From positions 28,063-92,062 of the forward strand of contig NZ_BPQP01000056.1 of assembly GCF_022179305.1 (NCBI RefSeq): a stretch of 64,000 nt of DNA, in the 5' to 3' direction. The position numbers and the translations under genes are program-made. Of the stretch, positions 56,005 to 64,000 are shown one piece after another. Position 1 is the first letter of the stretch. Each line of letters begins with the position of its first letter. This stretch comes from Methylobacterium iners (GTDB lineage Bacteria; Pseudomonadota; Alphaproteobacteria; Rhizobiales; Beijerinckiaceae). Under the pieces are notes generated by a model, which saw only the letters and a program-made list of their open reading frames with translations, was not told the origin of the DNA and ran no database searches.

Positions 56005-57253
56005 GGAGCTGCGCGCCCTCGCGCGCGCCTGCGGCGCCGACGATTGCGGCCTCGTGCCCATCGACGATCCGGCCCTCGAGGGCGAGCGCCCGCACGTCCT
56101 GCGCTGCTTTCCCGCGACCCGCACGCTGCTCGTCATCGTCAAGCGGATGCACCGGGGACCCGTGCGCTCGCCGGACCGGTCGGTGGCGAACCACGAGTTC
56201 CACAGCAGCGGCCACGCCGTGGACGAGGTGGCGCGGGCGGTCGTCGGCCGCCTGGAGGATATGGACATCGACGCCGTCAACCCGGCCATGGCCTTCCCGA
56301 TGGAGCTCGACGGCTTTCCGGGCCGCGGCTGGGTCGTCTCGCACAAGATCGCGGCCGAGGCGGCGGGGCTCGGGCGCATGGGCATCCACCGCAGCCTCAT
56401 CCATCCGCGCTTCGGCAGCTTCGTCCTGCTCGGGACCGTGCTCGTTGCCGCGGATGTGGCTGCCGAGGCCCGCACGCTCGACTTCAATCCCTGCCTGGAA
56501 TGCAAGCTCTGCGTGGCCGCCTGTCCCGTCGGCGCGATCAAGCCCGACGGCTACTTCGACTTCTCGGCCTGCCTCACCCACAACTACCAGCAGTTCATGG
56601 GCGGCTTCGTGAACTGGGTCGAGGACGTCGCCGACAGCGGCTCGGCGGCGGCCTACGGCGAGCGCGTCAGCTATGCCGAGACCGTGCAGCGCTGGCAGAG
56701 CCTGTCCTACGGGCCGAACTACAACGCCGCCTACTGCATCGCCGTCTGCCCCGCCGGCGAGGACGTGATCGGCCCCTATCTCGACGACCGGAAGGGCTTC
56801 ACGGAGGCCTTCCTGCGGCCGCTCCAGCGCAAGGTGGAGCCGATCTACGTCGTCAAGGACACCGACGCCGAGGCGCACGTCGCCAAGCGCTTCCCGCACA
56901 AGCGGGTGCGCCGCGTGCGCCCGAGCGGACGCGCGACGACCATCGCGAACTTCCTCATGGGCATGCCGCTCGGCTTCCAGCGGGGCAGGGCGGAGGGACT
57001 GGCGGCGACGTATCACTTCTCCTTCACGGGGGCGGAGCAGGTGGCGACGACGGTGATCATCCGCGACCGGACCCTCGCCATCCGGGACGGCCATGTCGGC
57101 ACGGCGGACCTGCGGGTCGTCGCCGATGCCCGCACCTGGATCCGCTTCCTCAACCACGAGGTCTCGCTGCTGCGCTGCCTCGCCACGCGCCGCCTGCGAA
57201 TCAAGGGACCGCCGCGGCTCCTGGCAGCCTTCGGGCGCTGCTTCCCGACATGA
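55916..57253 (+). CDS. 4Fe-4S protein fused to SCP2-like domain (QueG/dehalogenase-like)
   Basis: A 445 aa protein. The N-terminal ~180 residues resemble epoxyqueuosine reductase/reductive dehalogenase cores. C193, C196, C199 and C203 (CLECKLCVAACP) make one 4Fe-4S site; C219, C274 and C278 (YCIAVCP) may give a partial second. Residues about 335-445 form an SCP2 sterol-carrier-like domain (FLMGMPLGFQRGRAEGLAAT ... DLRVVADARTWIRFL). Hydrophobic ligand chemistry is suggested, but the reaction is unknown. No cobalamin motif is obvious. It overlaps tetR by 89 nt and the next gene by 4 nt. Confidence 0.75.
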   Translation: MTALDQHPTVRYRRAGRESGARSPRTTTAEELRALARACGADDCGLVPIDDPALEGERPHVLRCFPATRTLLVIVKRMHRGPVRSPDRSVANHEFHSSGHAVDEVARAVVGRLEDMDIDAVNPAMAFPMELDGFPGRGWVVSHKIAAEAAGLGRMGIHRSLIHPRFGSFVLLGTVLVAADVAAEARTLDFNPCLECKLCVAACPVGAIKPDGYFDFSACLTHNYQQFMGGFVNWVEDVADSGSAAAYGERVSYAETVQRWQSLSYGPNYNAAYCIAVCPAGEDVIGPYLDDRKGFTEAFLRPLQRKVEPIYVVKDTDAEAHVAKRFPHKRVRRVRPSGRATTIANFLMGMPLGFQRGRAEGLAATYHFSFTGAEQVATTVIIRDRTLAIRDGHVGTADLRVVADARTWIRFLNHEVSLLRCLATRRLRIKGPPRLLAAFGRCFPT

Positions 57254-58113
57254 GCCATCCGCTGCCAAGCCTTCCGGAGCCCGTGCTGCCCGGCCTGATG
57301 CGCCGCCGCGGCGTCCCCGCGCTCGCAGCGGCGGAGCGCCTCTGGTGGTTCGCCGCCCTCGGCTTCCTGTGCACCTTCGTCATCATGAGCATCGTGCAGC
57401 AGGGCGACGCGCGCCTGCTCAACGGCGAGAGCGTCTGGGCCAAGCCGCTGAAATTCGCCCTTTCGAGCGCCGTTCACTTCGGGTCGATCGCCCTCGCGGT
57501 CCATTGGCTGCGGCCGGCCTGGACCGCGAGCGCCTGGATGACCGCCCTGGCCGCCGCGTCGGTCGCCGCGGCCGTCTTCGAGGTCGCCTACATCGCGCTG
57601 CAGGGCGCCCTCGGCGCGTCCTCCCATTTCAATGTCAGCACGCCCCTTCACGCCGCGCTGTGGTCGCTGATGGCGGCGGCCGCCGTGATCGTGCTGGCGC
57701 CGATGGCCGTCATCGGCCTCCTCGCGGCCCTGGACGATCGGGCGCGCTGGCCCGCTCCCGTGCGGGCGGGCGTCGCGGTCGGCATGCTCGGCGGCGCCCT
57801 GCTCACCCTGGTGACGGCCTTCCGCATGGGGGCGAACATGAGCCACTTCATCGGCGCGCCGCCGTCCTGGGACAGCCTCGTGCCGCTGACGGGCTGGTCC
57901 TGGCGGGGCGCGGACCTGCGGCCGGCCCATTTCCTGGCCACGCACATGGCGCAGGCGATTCCGCTCCTGTCGCTCGCGGCATCCCCCCTGGTCCCGCCGC
58001 GCGCCGCGATCGTCGCGGTCGTGGCCTTCGCCACCAGCTGGACCGGGCTGACAATCCTCGTGTTCGGCAACGCCCTTGCGGGAGGCTCGCTCGCCACCCT
58101 CCTGGCATCCTGA
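57250..58113 (+). CDS. Multi-pass membrane protein of the TetR operon
   Basis: A 287 aa protein with about seven hydrophobic segments. The first stretch (AERLWWFAALGFLCTFVIMSI) follows a short soluble N-terminus; WAKPLKFALSSAVHFGSIA and FRMGANMSHFIGA sit between helices. I do not know the family. Its ATG overlaps the stop of the Fe-S/SCP2 gene (ATGA), so the two are coupled and may form a membrane complex (inference). Confidence 0.8.
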   Translation: MSHPLPSLPEPVLPGLMRRRGVPALAAAERLWWFAALGFLCTFVIMSIVQQGDARLLNGESVWAKPLKFALSSAVHFGSIALAVHWLRPAWTASAWMTALAAASVAAAVFEVAYIALQGALGASSHFNVSTPLHAALWSLMAAAAVIVLAPMAVIGLLAALDDRARWPAPVRAGVAVGMLGGALLTLVTAFRMGANMSHFIGAPPSWDSLVPLTGWSWRGADLRPAHFLATHMAQAIPLLSLAASPLVPPRAAIVAVVAFATSWTGLTILVFGNALAGGSLATLLAS

Positions 58114-58199
58114 GGGGCGTCCAAAGCCCGCGGACCGGAACCGCCGCGCGCCGCCTGGCGTTCGCCGGTCGTCCAATGGGAGCAGTCAAGCGTCGGTCG

Positions 58200-59096
58200 A
58201 TGGTAGCGTCGCACAAGCCCGGCATCGTCCTCGGCATCCACGGCCTAGCCAACAAGCCGCCCGTCGACGAGAAGCGGCGGTGGTGGGAAGCGGCCATCCG
58301 GGAGGGGCTAAAGCGCAACGGTCACGGGACCGAGACTGCGGCCGAGTTCGCCTTCATCTACTGGGCCGATCTCCGCTACGAGCGCCCGCTCGGGCCCGAC
58401 GAGAACAACGAGCCCTACGAGCCCGATTCCGGCACCGGTCCCTTTCCCCGCCGGACGGAGGCGGAGCCGCAGCTGACGACGCAGGTTCTGAGCACCCTCT
58501 ATCGCGGTGTCGACTGGCTCGAAGCCAAGACCGGCGTCACCACCGTCGACGACCTGATCCTGGAGTACCGGTTCGACGATCTCTGGCATTACCATTCCCA
58601 GGAGGCCTTCACCCGGAAGGTCCGCGGCCGGGTCCGCGACGAGCTCCTGCGCCACGCCGACCAGCGCATTCTCCTCGTCGCACACTCGATGGGCTCGATC
58701 ATCGCCTACGATTGCCTCAGGCTCCTCGAACGGGAATGGCCTTCCCTCAAGGTCGCCCATTTCGTGACGATGGGCTCGCCGCTCGGGCTCGGCGACGTCA
58801 AGCTGAAGGTCGCGTCTGAGCACGGGGCGGCGCGCGTGCCGAACAATGTCGAGCGCTGGACGAACTTCGCCGACCAGCGGGACCTCGCGGCCGTCGCCGG
58901 TGCCCTCTCGGATGATTACCCGCCGAACGATTACGGGGTGACCGTGACCGACGTCCTGGTCGTGAACAGCTATCTGCGACCCAACGGCGAGCCTAACCCC
59001 CACAAGTCCTACGGCTATCTGCGCACTCCGGAATTCTCCGCGATCGTGGAGGATTTCGCGCCCGCGCCGCGCCGCGTCGTCGCCGCGACCGCCTGA
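58200..59096 (+). CDS. Alpha/beta-hydrolase (lipase-like)
   Basis: A 298 aa protein: GIVLGIHGLANKPPVDEKRR near the N-terminus, nucleophile elbow LLVAHSMGSIIAYD (Ser in HSMGS), and late YGVTVTDVLVVNSYLRP and NPHKSYGYLR with candidate Asp and His of the triad. No signal peptide. ATG 58200 is chosen; ATG 58176 would add eight residues. It follows the membrane protein by 86 nt on the same strand and may be part of the TetR operon or independent. Confidence 0.8.
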   Translation: MVASHKPGIVLGIHGLANKPPVDEKRRWWEAAIREGLKRNGHGTETAAEFAFIYWADLRYERPLGPDENNEPYEPDSGTGPFPRRTEAEPQLTTQVLSTLYRGVDWLEAKTGVTTVDDLILEYRFDDLWHYHSQEAFTRKVRGRVRDELLRHADQRILLVAHSMGSIIAYDCLRLLEREWPSLKVAHFVTMGSPLGLGDVKLKVASEHGAARVPNNVERWTNFADQRDLAAVAGALSDDYPPNDYGVTVTDVLVVNSYLRPNGEPNPHKSYGYLRTPEFSAIVEDFAPAPRRVVAATA

Positions 59097-59121
59097 GAGA
59101 TGGTGTCCTCGCCGGCAGGTC

Positions 59122-60312
59122 TCAGCCGCCGCGCGGCGCGGGAGCCGGGATCTGCCGCCGAGTCGGCCCGCGGCGCCCGATGAGGAGCGCCGCAAACCCG
59201 TCGCGGAGGCCGGCGGCCAAGCGCATCGTGGTGACCAAGATCCGGCCGCGCTTGATCTGCGCCGGCAGCGCGCGGGGTCCGAGCGGGCGGTAGACAAGGC
59301 GCGGGCTGACGCGCTCGGCCTCCGCCACCGCCATGTCGGCGCCGGGCAGGGCCGCGATATCGCGCGCCGCAGCCGCGGGGATCGCAAGTGCCACGCGCCA
59401 GGCCATGCTCCGCCGGAGCCGACCCTCGCCGTGCAGGCGCCGGATCCGGCTTCGCCAAAAGTAGCGGAACACCGCCCGGTGCAGGGGCTCCATCCGCGCA
59501 TCGCAGAGCGCATCGGGCAGCTCGCAGCGGGAGCGGATCGTATCCGCGACGCCGCCCGGCGCACGCCCGGTGAGCCGCGCCGAGATGGTCACCACGACGT
59601 CGCGGGCGTGCCGCACATGCAGCCCCGCCCGGATCAGGGCGGCCACGAAGGCCCCGTCCTCGCCGAGCGGGATCGCGGGCATGCCGCCGACGCGCCGGTA
59701 GGCGTCGAGCCTGACGGAAAGCGAGGCGCCGATCGTCGTGCGGTGGCACGGCCAGGGGTCGTGCGGATCGGAGTCGATCCGCGCCTCCACCTCCGTCAGG
59801 ATGTCGTCGTAGGCGTCCTCCAAACGGCCGCGGGCGAGCAGCGATCCCGGCAACTGCGCGGCCTCCTCGGCGTCGAGCGTGACGCGTCCGGCGACGGCAT
59901 CCGCCCCCGCCTCCAAGACCGCGAGGTTGCGGGCGACCCAGTCCGGCGGGACCCGGCTGTCGGCATCCGTGGACAGGATCGTGCCCGTACCCTGCTCCGC
60001 CTCAAGCCATTCGGCCGCGGCATCCATCGCGGCGCGCCGGGCCCAGCCGGCATTGGCGCCCTCGAACTCGACGACGAAGACGCGGACCGGAAGCGACATC
60101 CCCGTCCGCATCGCCTCGACGATCTCGACGGTGCCGTCGGTGCAGTTGTTCAGGAACAGGACGAGCCCGAGGCTGCCGGGCCGCAGCCCGGCCTGCGCGT
60201 CGATGGCTCCGAGGCAGGCCGCGATGCGCTCGGCCTCGTTGCGGACGGGAATGGCGATGACGGCCTCGACGGCACCTGCCGCCGGCGGGTTCGAAGGGGG
60301 CGCGAGGGACAC
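59122..60312 (-). CDS. Glycosyltransferase family 2
   Basis: A 396 aa GT-A glycosyltransferase: AVIAIPVRNEAERIAACLGA (nucleotide-sugar site), VLFLNNCTDGTVEIVEAM, ILSTDADSRVPPDW (DxD), GASLSVRLDAYRRVGGMP and EDGAFVAALIRAG. C-terminal half is Arg/Ala-rich and may bind membrane. The GTG 60312 start has CGGAG upstream; ATG 60450 would add an unmatched 46-residue lead. Converges on the hydrolase with a 25 nt gap. Confidence 0.88.
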   Translation of the reverse strand: MSLAPPSNPPAAGAVEAVIAIPVRNEAERIAACLGAIDAQAGLRPGSLGLVLFLNNCTDGTVEIVEAMRTGMSLPVRVFVVEFEGANAGWARRAAMDAAAEWLEAEQGTGTILSTDADSRVPPDWVARNLAVLEAGADAVAGRVTLDAEEAAQLPGSLLARGRLEDAYDDILTEVEARIDSDPHDPWPCHRTTIGASLSVRLDAYRRVGGMPAIPLGEDGAFVAALIRAGLHVRHARDVVVTISARLTGRAPGGVADTIRSRCELPDALCDARMEPLHRAVFRYFWRSRIRRLHGEGRLRRSMAWRVALAIPAAAARDIAALPGADMAVAEAERVSPRLVYRPLGPRALPAQIKRGRILVTTMRLAAGLRDGFAALLIGRRGPTRRQIPAPAPRGG

Positions 60313-60738
60313 GAGGGACTCCGATGGGAAGGACCGGGCGGCCCGGTCGCCGCGTCCTATCAGGTTCAGCCGAGCAATGTGGCACCCGCCGGCTGTTTGC
60401 AGGATGAACACGGCGACAGTGCCGGGCTGGGACGGCCCGTAACGCCTCACTCAAGCGTGGCGTCGCGTCTCGTCACATCGCTCGCCCTCGGCCCTGCCGC
60501 CGACGTCCTGGCGCTCGCCTCTCGAAGGCGAGACGGTCGTGCTGGCCTGAAACATGCCAGCAAACTCGGTGCGGTACGCCAAGGGCGCGCGTCCGGACCG
60601 CCTCCGCCCCCTCGAGCGGTCGGGATCTCGCCGGCGGGTCGGAGGGTTCCGATAGGAGCCACCCGACCCGCTGCATCCCGCGGCATGCCGGGACGCCGTC
60701 CGGTCGACTGGCTCAAGCCGGAGCGAGAGAGAGCAGCC
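60313..60738. other. Intergenic region, no gene seen
   Basis: A 426 bp gap between the glycosyltransferase (minus) and a small secreted-protein gene (plus). Several long open frames cross it on both strands, as expected at this GC content, but none carries a recognisable motif. It should hold the glycosyltransferase promoter. Confidence 0.45.
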
Positions 60739-60999
60739 TTGGTCCTCCAAGCCCCTATCCGATTCGCGTTGCTCGCCGCGCTCCTCGCCCCCGCCCCGGC
60801 CTGGTCCCAGCACATGGCCCTGACCCCGGGCCGAGTTCCGCCTGCGCCGCATCCATCGCCCATCCCGCCCGAACAAGCCGCGCCGCTTCAGCCTGCGCGC
60901 CCTCCGGCTCAGCTCGGCGACGGACGTCTTCCAAATCAGCGGACCGGTTCGATGCGCGAGCGTGTCGTGCGGGACATCTGCATCGGCTGCGATCGATAA
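60739..60999 (+). CDS. Small proline-rich exported protein
   Basis: An 86 aa protein from TTG 60739 with a signal peptide (FALLAALLAPAPAWSQ), a Pro-rich middle (RVPPAPHPSPIPPEQAAPLQ) and a C-terminus MRERVVRDICIGCDR with a Cys-x2-Cys. GGAGCGAGAG lies upstream of the TTG. ATG 60685 is an alternative that hides the signal peptide. No family recognised. Confidence 0.5.
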   Translation: MVLQAPIRFALLAALLAPAPAWSQHMALTPGRVPPAPHPSPIPPEQAAPLQPARPPAQLGDGRLPNQRTGSMRERVVRDICIGCDR

Positions 61000-61142
61000 G
61001 GCCGCGTCAGGCGAGGTGGTCGCGGCACCGCGAGCGGCGACGCTTGACGCCGTCGCCGGCTGTCATCCATCGAGAAGAACCGTTTCCGCGATCAAGCGTT
61101 TGTTCTCGCGATCGAGCAACGGTCGGGAAGGGGAGAGATCTC

Positions 61143-61394
61143 ATGCGCAAGATTCTGATTGCTGCGGCCGCCCTGGGCGCTCTGATGATCCAGGACGTGC
61201 CGAGCTTCGCGCAAGGCATCCGGATCGGCCCTGGCGGGGTCGATATCGATGATGGGCGCGGCTACCGCGATGAACGCGACGAGCGTCGCTACCGCCGCAT
61301 GTGCCGCGAGCTTCGCGATGCTTGCGAGAACAAGGACCTCTACGGCGAGGAAGGCCAGGGCAACTGCCGCCGCTACCGCCGCACCTGCGGCTGA
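61143..61394 (+). CDS. Small exported Arg/Asp-rich protein
   Basis: An 83 aa protein with a clear signal peptide (ILIAAAALGALMIQDVPSFAQ), then GIRIGPGGVDIDDGRGYRD and a charged DERDERRYRRMCRELRDAC run with four cysteines (RMC, DAC, GNC, RTC). This matches a class of tiny periplasmic proteins frequent in Methylobacterium; function unknown. GGGGAGAG precedes ATG 61143. Confidence 0.75.
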   Translation: MRKILIAAAALGALMIQDVPSFAQGIRIGPGGVDIDDGRGYRDERDERRYRRMCRELRDACENKDLYGEEGQGNCRRYRRTCG

Positions 61395-61431
61395 CGCCTT
61401 CCTGAGGAGATGTAGCGCCTCGGCGCCCGGC

Positions 61432-61507
61432 TGGCGCTCCCAAGGGGAATCGAACCCCTGTTTTCGCCGTGAGAGGGCGACGTCCTAGACCGCTAGACGA
61501 TGGGAGC
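61432..61507 (-). tRNA. tRNA-Glu (anticodon CTC)
   Basis: On the minus strand the acceptor GCTCCCA (5') pairs with TGGGAGC (3'), followed by G and an encoded CCA. The anticodon arm reads TCGCC-CTCTCAC-GGCGA with anticodon CTC; the T arm is CAGGGGTTCGATTCCCCTT. Length 76 nt with CCA. All arms fit a tRNA-Glu cloverleaf. Confidence 0.95.
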
Positions 61508-61578
61508 TTTCCGGCGGGAGGGCGTTCGTATAGCGAGGCGCGGGCGCAGGGGCAAGGCCCGGTGAGAGGATCGGGCGA

Positions 61579-62574
61579 GTGAGCGAGCCGGAGCATCGTC
61601 GCGTCGCTCTGGGACCCGAGGCGCTCGTCGAGCGCCTCGACCGGGCCCTGGCCCGCGCGCTTCCCGATATCTCGCGCTCGCGCCTTCAGGATCTCGTTCG
61701 CGCCGGCCATGTTCGGCGCGACGGGAGCGAGACCCGCGATCCCGCCCTGAAGGTGGGTCCCGGCCATGTCCTCGACCTGCGGATGCCCGAGCCGGTGGCG
61801 GCCGAGCCGGAGGCCGAATCCCTCGGGCTCGTGATCGCGTACGAGGATGATGACCTCATCGTGATCGACAAGCCTGCCGGCCTCGTCGTGCACCCCGCCC
61901 CGGGGCACGAGGCCGGCACGCTGGTCAACGGGCTGATCGCTCATTGCGGCGCCAGCCTCTCGGGGATCGGCGGCGTGCGCCGGCCCGGCATCGTCCACCG
62001 CCTCGACAAGGACACGAGCGGCCTTCTCGTCGTCGCCAAGAACGACCGCGCCCATCAGGGGCTGACGGCGCAATTCGCCGATCACGGCCGCACCGGCCCG
62101 TTGGAGCGGGCCTATCTCGCCCTCACCTGGGGCATCCCCGAGCCGCGCGCCGGGACGATCGACGCCAACCTCGCGCGCAGCCAGCGGAACTGGGAGAAGA
62201 TCGCCGTCGTCCGCGAAGGGGAGGGGCGCCGGGCGATCACGCATTACCGCGTCGAAGCCTCGCCCGATCGTGAAGGGCTGGTGGCTCTGGTCCGCTGCCG
62301 CCTGGAGACGGGGCGCACGCACCAGATCCGCGTGCATCTGGCCCATCGCGGCCATCCGCTCCTCGGCGATGCGGTCTATGGCGGCGCGTTCAAGACGAAG
62401 GCCGCCAGGCTCGGCGAGGACGCCCGCGCCGCCCTCCACGCCCTCGGGCGCCAGGCGCTGCACGCCACCCTGCTCGGCTTCGCCCATCCCCGCACGGGAG
62501 AGACCCTGCGCTTCGAGAGCCCCCTGCCGCCGGACATGGTAGCCCTCGTCGCGGCCTTGGAATCCAGGGCGTAA
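61579..62574 (+). CDS. RluA family 23S rRNA pseudouridine synthase (RluD-like)
   Basis: A 331 aa enzyme: an S4 RNA-binding domain at residues ~10-85 (RLDRALARALPDISRSRLQDLV), catalytic domain with PGIVHRLDKDTSGLLVVAKND (Asp in HRLDKDTSG), and TGRTHQIRVHLAHRGHPLLGD. The RluC/RluD-type layout suggests 23S rRNA sites. GTG start at 61579 with GAGAGG upstream. Confidence 0.92.
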   Translation: MSEPEHRRVALGPEALVERLDRALARALPDISRSRLQDLVRAGHVRRDGSETRDPALKVGPGHVLDLRMPEPVAAEPEAESLGLVIAYEDDDLIVIDKPAGLVVHPAPGHEAGTLVNGLIAHCGASLSGIGGVRRPGIVHRLDKDTSGLLVVAKNDRAHQGLTAQFADHGRTGPLERAYLALTWGIPEPRAGTIDANLARSQRNWEKIAVVREGEGRRAITHYRVEASPDREGLVALVRCRLETGRTHQIRVHLAHRGHPLLGDAVYGGAFKTKAARLGEDARAALHALGRQALHATLLGFAHPRTGETLRFESPLPPDMVALVAALESRA

Positions 62575-62849
62575 CCGTCGCGGCAGGCCGCGCGAAACGG
62601 TCGGGCCGGCGGCGCGACGAGGCATCGCAGCGCCGGCAAACAACGTGCGGAACCGCACGCCGGTCGGCGGGCTTTCCTGGCAAGAATGATCGGTCTTCGC
62701 GTTCGTGCGTTGAGGCCGACGTCGCGTACCGGGCCGCCTACCGGTGCCCCCGGTTTCCCGCTAAAGTCGGGAGGTCGGGCGGCCGGCTCAAGAGAGCGGT
62801 GGCCCGTGTTCGGTCCGCCCGCTCGGGGGACTTTCCAAGGAGGTAGACC
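62575..62849. other. Intergenic region upstream of rpoH
   Basis: A 275 bp gap that must hold the rpoH promoter. A strong ribosome site AGGAGG (62838-62843) precedes the rpoH ATG. I could not identify a convincing -35/-10 pair or a CIRCE-type repeat. Confidence 0.5.
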
Positions 62850-63740
62850 ATGGCCGGCGCACTGCCCGTGCTCGCCAACGAGGGTGGCCTTTCGCGCTAC
62901 CTCGACGAGATCCGCAAGTTCCCGATGCTGGAGCCGAACGAGGAGTTCACCCTCGCCAAGTCCTGGCGGGAGCACGGCGACCGGGAGGCGGCCCACCGCC
63001 TCGTGACCTCGCACCTGCGCCTCGTCGCCAAGATCGCCATGGGCTATCGCGGCTACGGCCTGCCGATCGGCGAGGTCGTGTCCGAGGGCAATGTCGGCCT
63101 CATGCAGGCCGTGAAGCGCTTCGAGCCCGACAAGGGCTTCCGCCTCGCGACCTACGCGATGTGGTGGATCAAGGCCGCGATCCAGGAATACATCCTGCGC
63201 TCCTGGTCGCTCGTGAAGATGGGCACCACGGCCAATCAGAAGAAGCTGTTCTTCAACCTGCGCAAGGCGAAGGGCCGGATCTCGGCGCTCGACGAGGGCG
63301 ACCTCAAGCCGGACCAGGTGGCGCAGATCGCGACCAAGCTCGGCGTCCCGGAGCAGGACGTGATCGACATGAACCGCCGCCTCTCGGGCGACACCTCCCT
63401 CAACGCCCCCTTGCGTGAGGAGGGTGAGGGCGAGTGGCAGGATTGGCTCGTGGACAACAGCCCGAGCCAGGAGACCGTGCTCGCGCGTGAGCAGGAGGGG
63501 CAGAACCGCCTCTCGGCGCTCCGCGATGCGCTGGGCGTGCTCAACCCACGCGAGCGGCGCATCTTCGAGGCGCGTCGCCTCGCCGAAGATCCGATCACCC
63601 TCGAGGATCTCTCGGGCGAGTTCGGCGTGTCGCGCGAGCGCGTGCGGCAGATCGAGGTGCGGGCCTTCGAGAAGATCCAGGAGGCCGTGAAGCGCAACTT
63701 GGCGAGCCGCGAGGCGCCGCGCGCGGCGATGGGGGCTTAA
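62850..63740 (+). CDS. rpoH: RNA polymerase heat-shock sigma factor RpoH (sigma-32)
   Basis: A 296 aa sigma factor: region 2 with RLVTSHLRLVAKIAMGYRGYG and MWWIKAAIQEYILRSWSLVKMG, the RpoH box QKKLFFNLR at residues 130-138, and region 4 ITLEDLSGEFGVSRERVRQIE. It directs RNA polymerase to heat-shock promoters. Many alphaproteobacteria have several rpoH copies; this is one. ATG 62850 follows an excellent AGGAGG. Confidence 0.95.
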   Translation: MAGALPVLANEGGLSRYLDEIRKFPMLEPNEEFTLAKSWREHGDREAAHRLVTSHLRLVAKIAMGYRGYGLPIGEVVSEGNVGLMQAVKRFEPDKGFRLATYAMWWIKAAIQEYILRSWSLVKMGTTANQKKLFFNLRKAKGRISALDEGDLKPDQVAQIATKLGVPEQDVIDMNRRLSGDTSLNAPLREEGEGEWQDWLVDNSPSQETVLAREQEGQNRLSALRDALGVLNPRERRIFEARRLAEDPITLEDLSGEFGVSRERVRQIEVRAFEKIQEAVKRNLASREAPRAAMGA

Positions 63741-63876
63741 GGCGCGCGCCGGCAGAGGCGCATGGGCTTGGGTCGGTCTCCCCGGTTCCGTGCGCATCTC
63801 TGTCCCCTCGCGCCCGGCGATCGTCTTCGCGGATCCAGCAATGGTCATCGTGAAGCACCCTCTTCCTACCAACCGC

Positions 63877-64000
63877 CGTCATTCCGGGGCGCCCCTAGGA
63901 TCTGCCCTTCGGCCAGTCCGAGGAAAGGCTCCGGCGAACCCGGAGTCCAGAACCGCCGACGGCTCTCCATCCTGCCGCCGCGGCGGCTCTGGGTTCCGGG
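63877..64000. repeat. Second copy of the intergenic hairpin repeat (cut by window end)
   Basis: Starts CGTCATTCCGGGGC like the left arm at 23817 and, after a longer spacer, contains AACCGCCGACGG and GCGGCTCTGGGTTCCGG, matching the centre and right arm of that element. The window ends within it. It lies downstream of rpoH; nothing else is seen in 63741-63876. Confidence 0.8.

Noticed and set aside
60447-60863. Minus-strand frame in the gap before the small secreted gene
   Set aside because: No signal, motif or ribosome site; low-complexity Arg/Gly/Pro composition; left as intergenic.

Overview
The window is about 72% GC by eye, densely packed, and reads as chromosome of a Methylobacterium/Methylorubrum-like alphaproteobacterium (Rhizobiales). 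The support is a formaldehyde-activating-enzyme (Fae) homologue, an imuA-imuB-dnaE2 mutagenesis cassette under an alphaproteobacterial LexA box (GTTC-N7-GTTC), a class II DAHP synthase, an alphaproteobacterial RpoH, ETF-ubiquinone oxidoreductase, and GC-rich intergenic hairpin repeats of the sort common in this genus. I see no phage, IS element or CRISPR array. This is mostly core or stable-accessory chromosome, with two genes that look damaged by frameshifts.

Layout. 0.3-6.4 kb: LemA/TPM-domain envelope trio, CstA with its small DUF466 partner, and a secreted M20 peptidase. 6.5-11.4 kb: a frameshifted chemoreceptor with a small secreted partner, a DUF898 membrane protein coupled to an M48 metalloprotease, and two coupled tiny membrane proteins. 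11.7-17.7 kb: RND efflux pump plus adaptor, a long inverted repeat, and an MFS transporter. 17.8-23.7 kb: ribosomal protein L33, a lipoprotein, and a sulfonate-utilisation operon in the order ssuE-C-B-D-A. 24-31 kb: glutathione reductase, a free-standing sigma-70 region 1.1-like protein, class II DAHP synthase, small envelope proteins, the Fae homologue (catalytic His position replaced), a Uma2 nuclease-fold protein, and a MazEF-like pair whose toxin is frameshifted. 31-36.7 kb: imuA-imuB-dnaE2.

36.9-45.4 kb: a secreted collagen-like protein; a tightly overlapped trio (TerB/J-domain protein, AmpD-type amidase, flavoprotein); a glycine-zipper lipoprotein; UreE with a histidine tail; DusA; an acetyltransferase; a YpfJ-type metallopeptidase; and a family-4-like uracil-DNA glycosylase. 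45.5-54.2 kb: ETF-QO, a TPR protein, IspE, a GGDEF-EAL protein, a polyprenyl diphosphate synthase, and a DUF2007 protein with an overlapping methyltransferase. 54.4-59.1 kb: a TetR-controlled run encoding a short-chain dehydrogenase, the TetR regulator, an Fe-S/SCP2 fusion protein, a multi-pass membrane protein and, after a short gap, an alpha/beta hydrolase. Two copies of one palindrome flank the predicted promoter, and the second covers the start codon. 59.1-64 kb: a glycosyltransferase, two small secreted proteins, tRNA-Glu(CTC), an RluA-family pseudouridine synthase and RpoH.

The best candidates for undescribed biology are the 54.4-59.1 kb TetR/Fe-S-SCP2 operon, the Fae homologue with a changed active site, the stand-alone sigma region 1.1 protein, the coupled 30-residue membrane peptide at 11.1 kb, and the family of intergenic hairpins.
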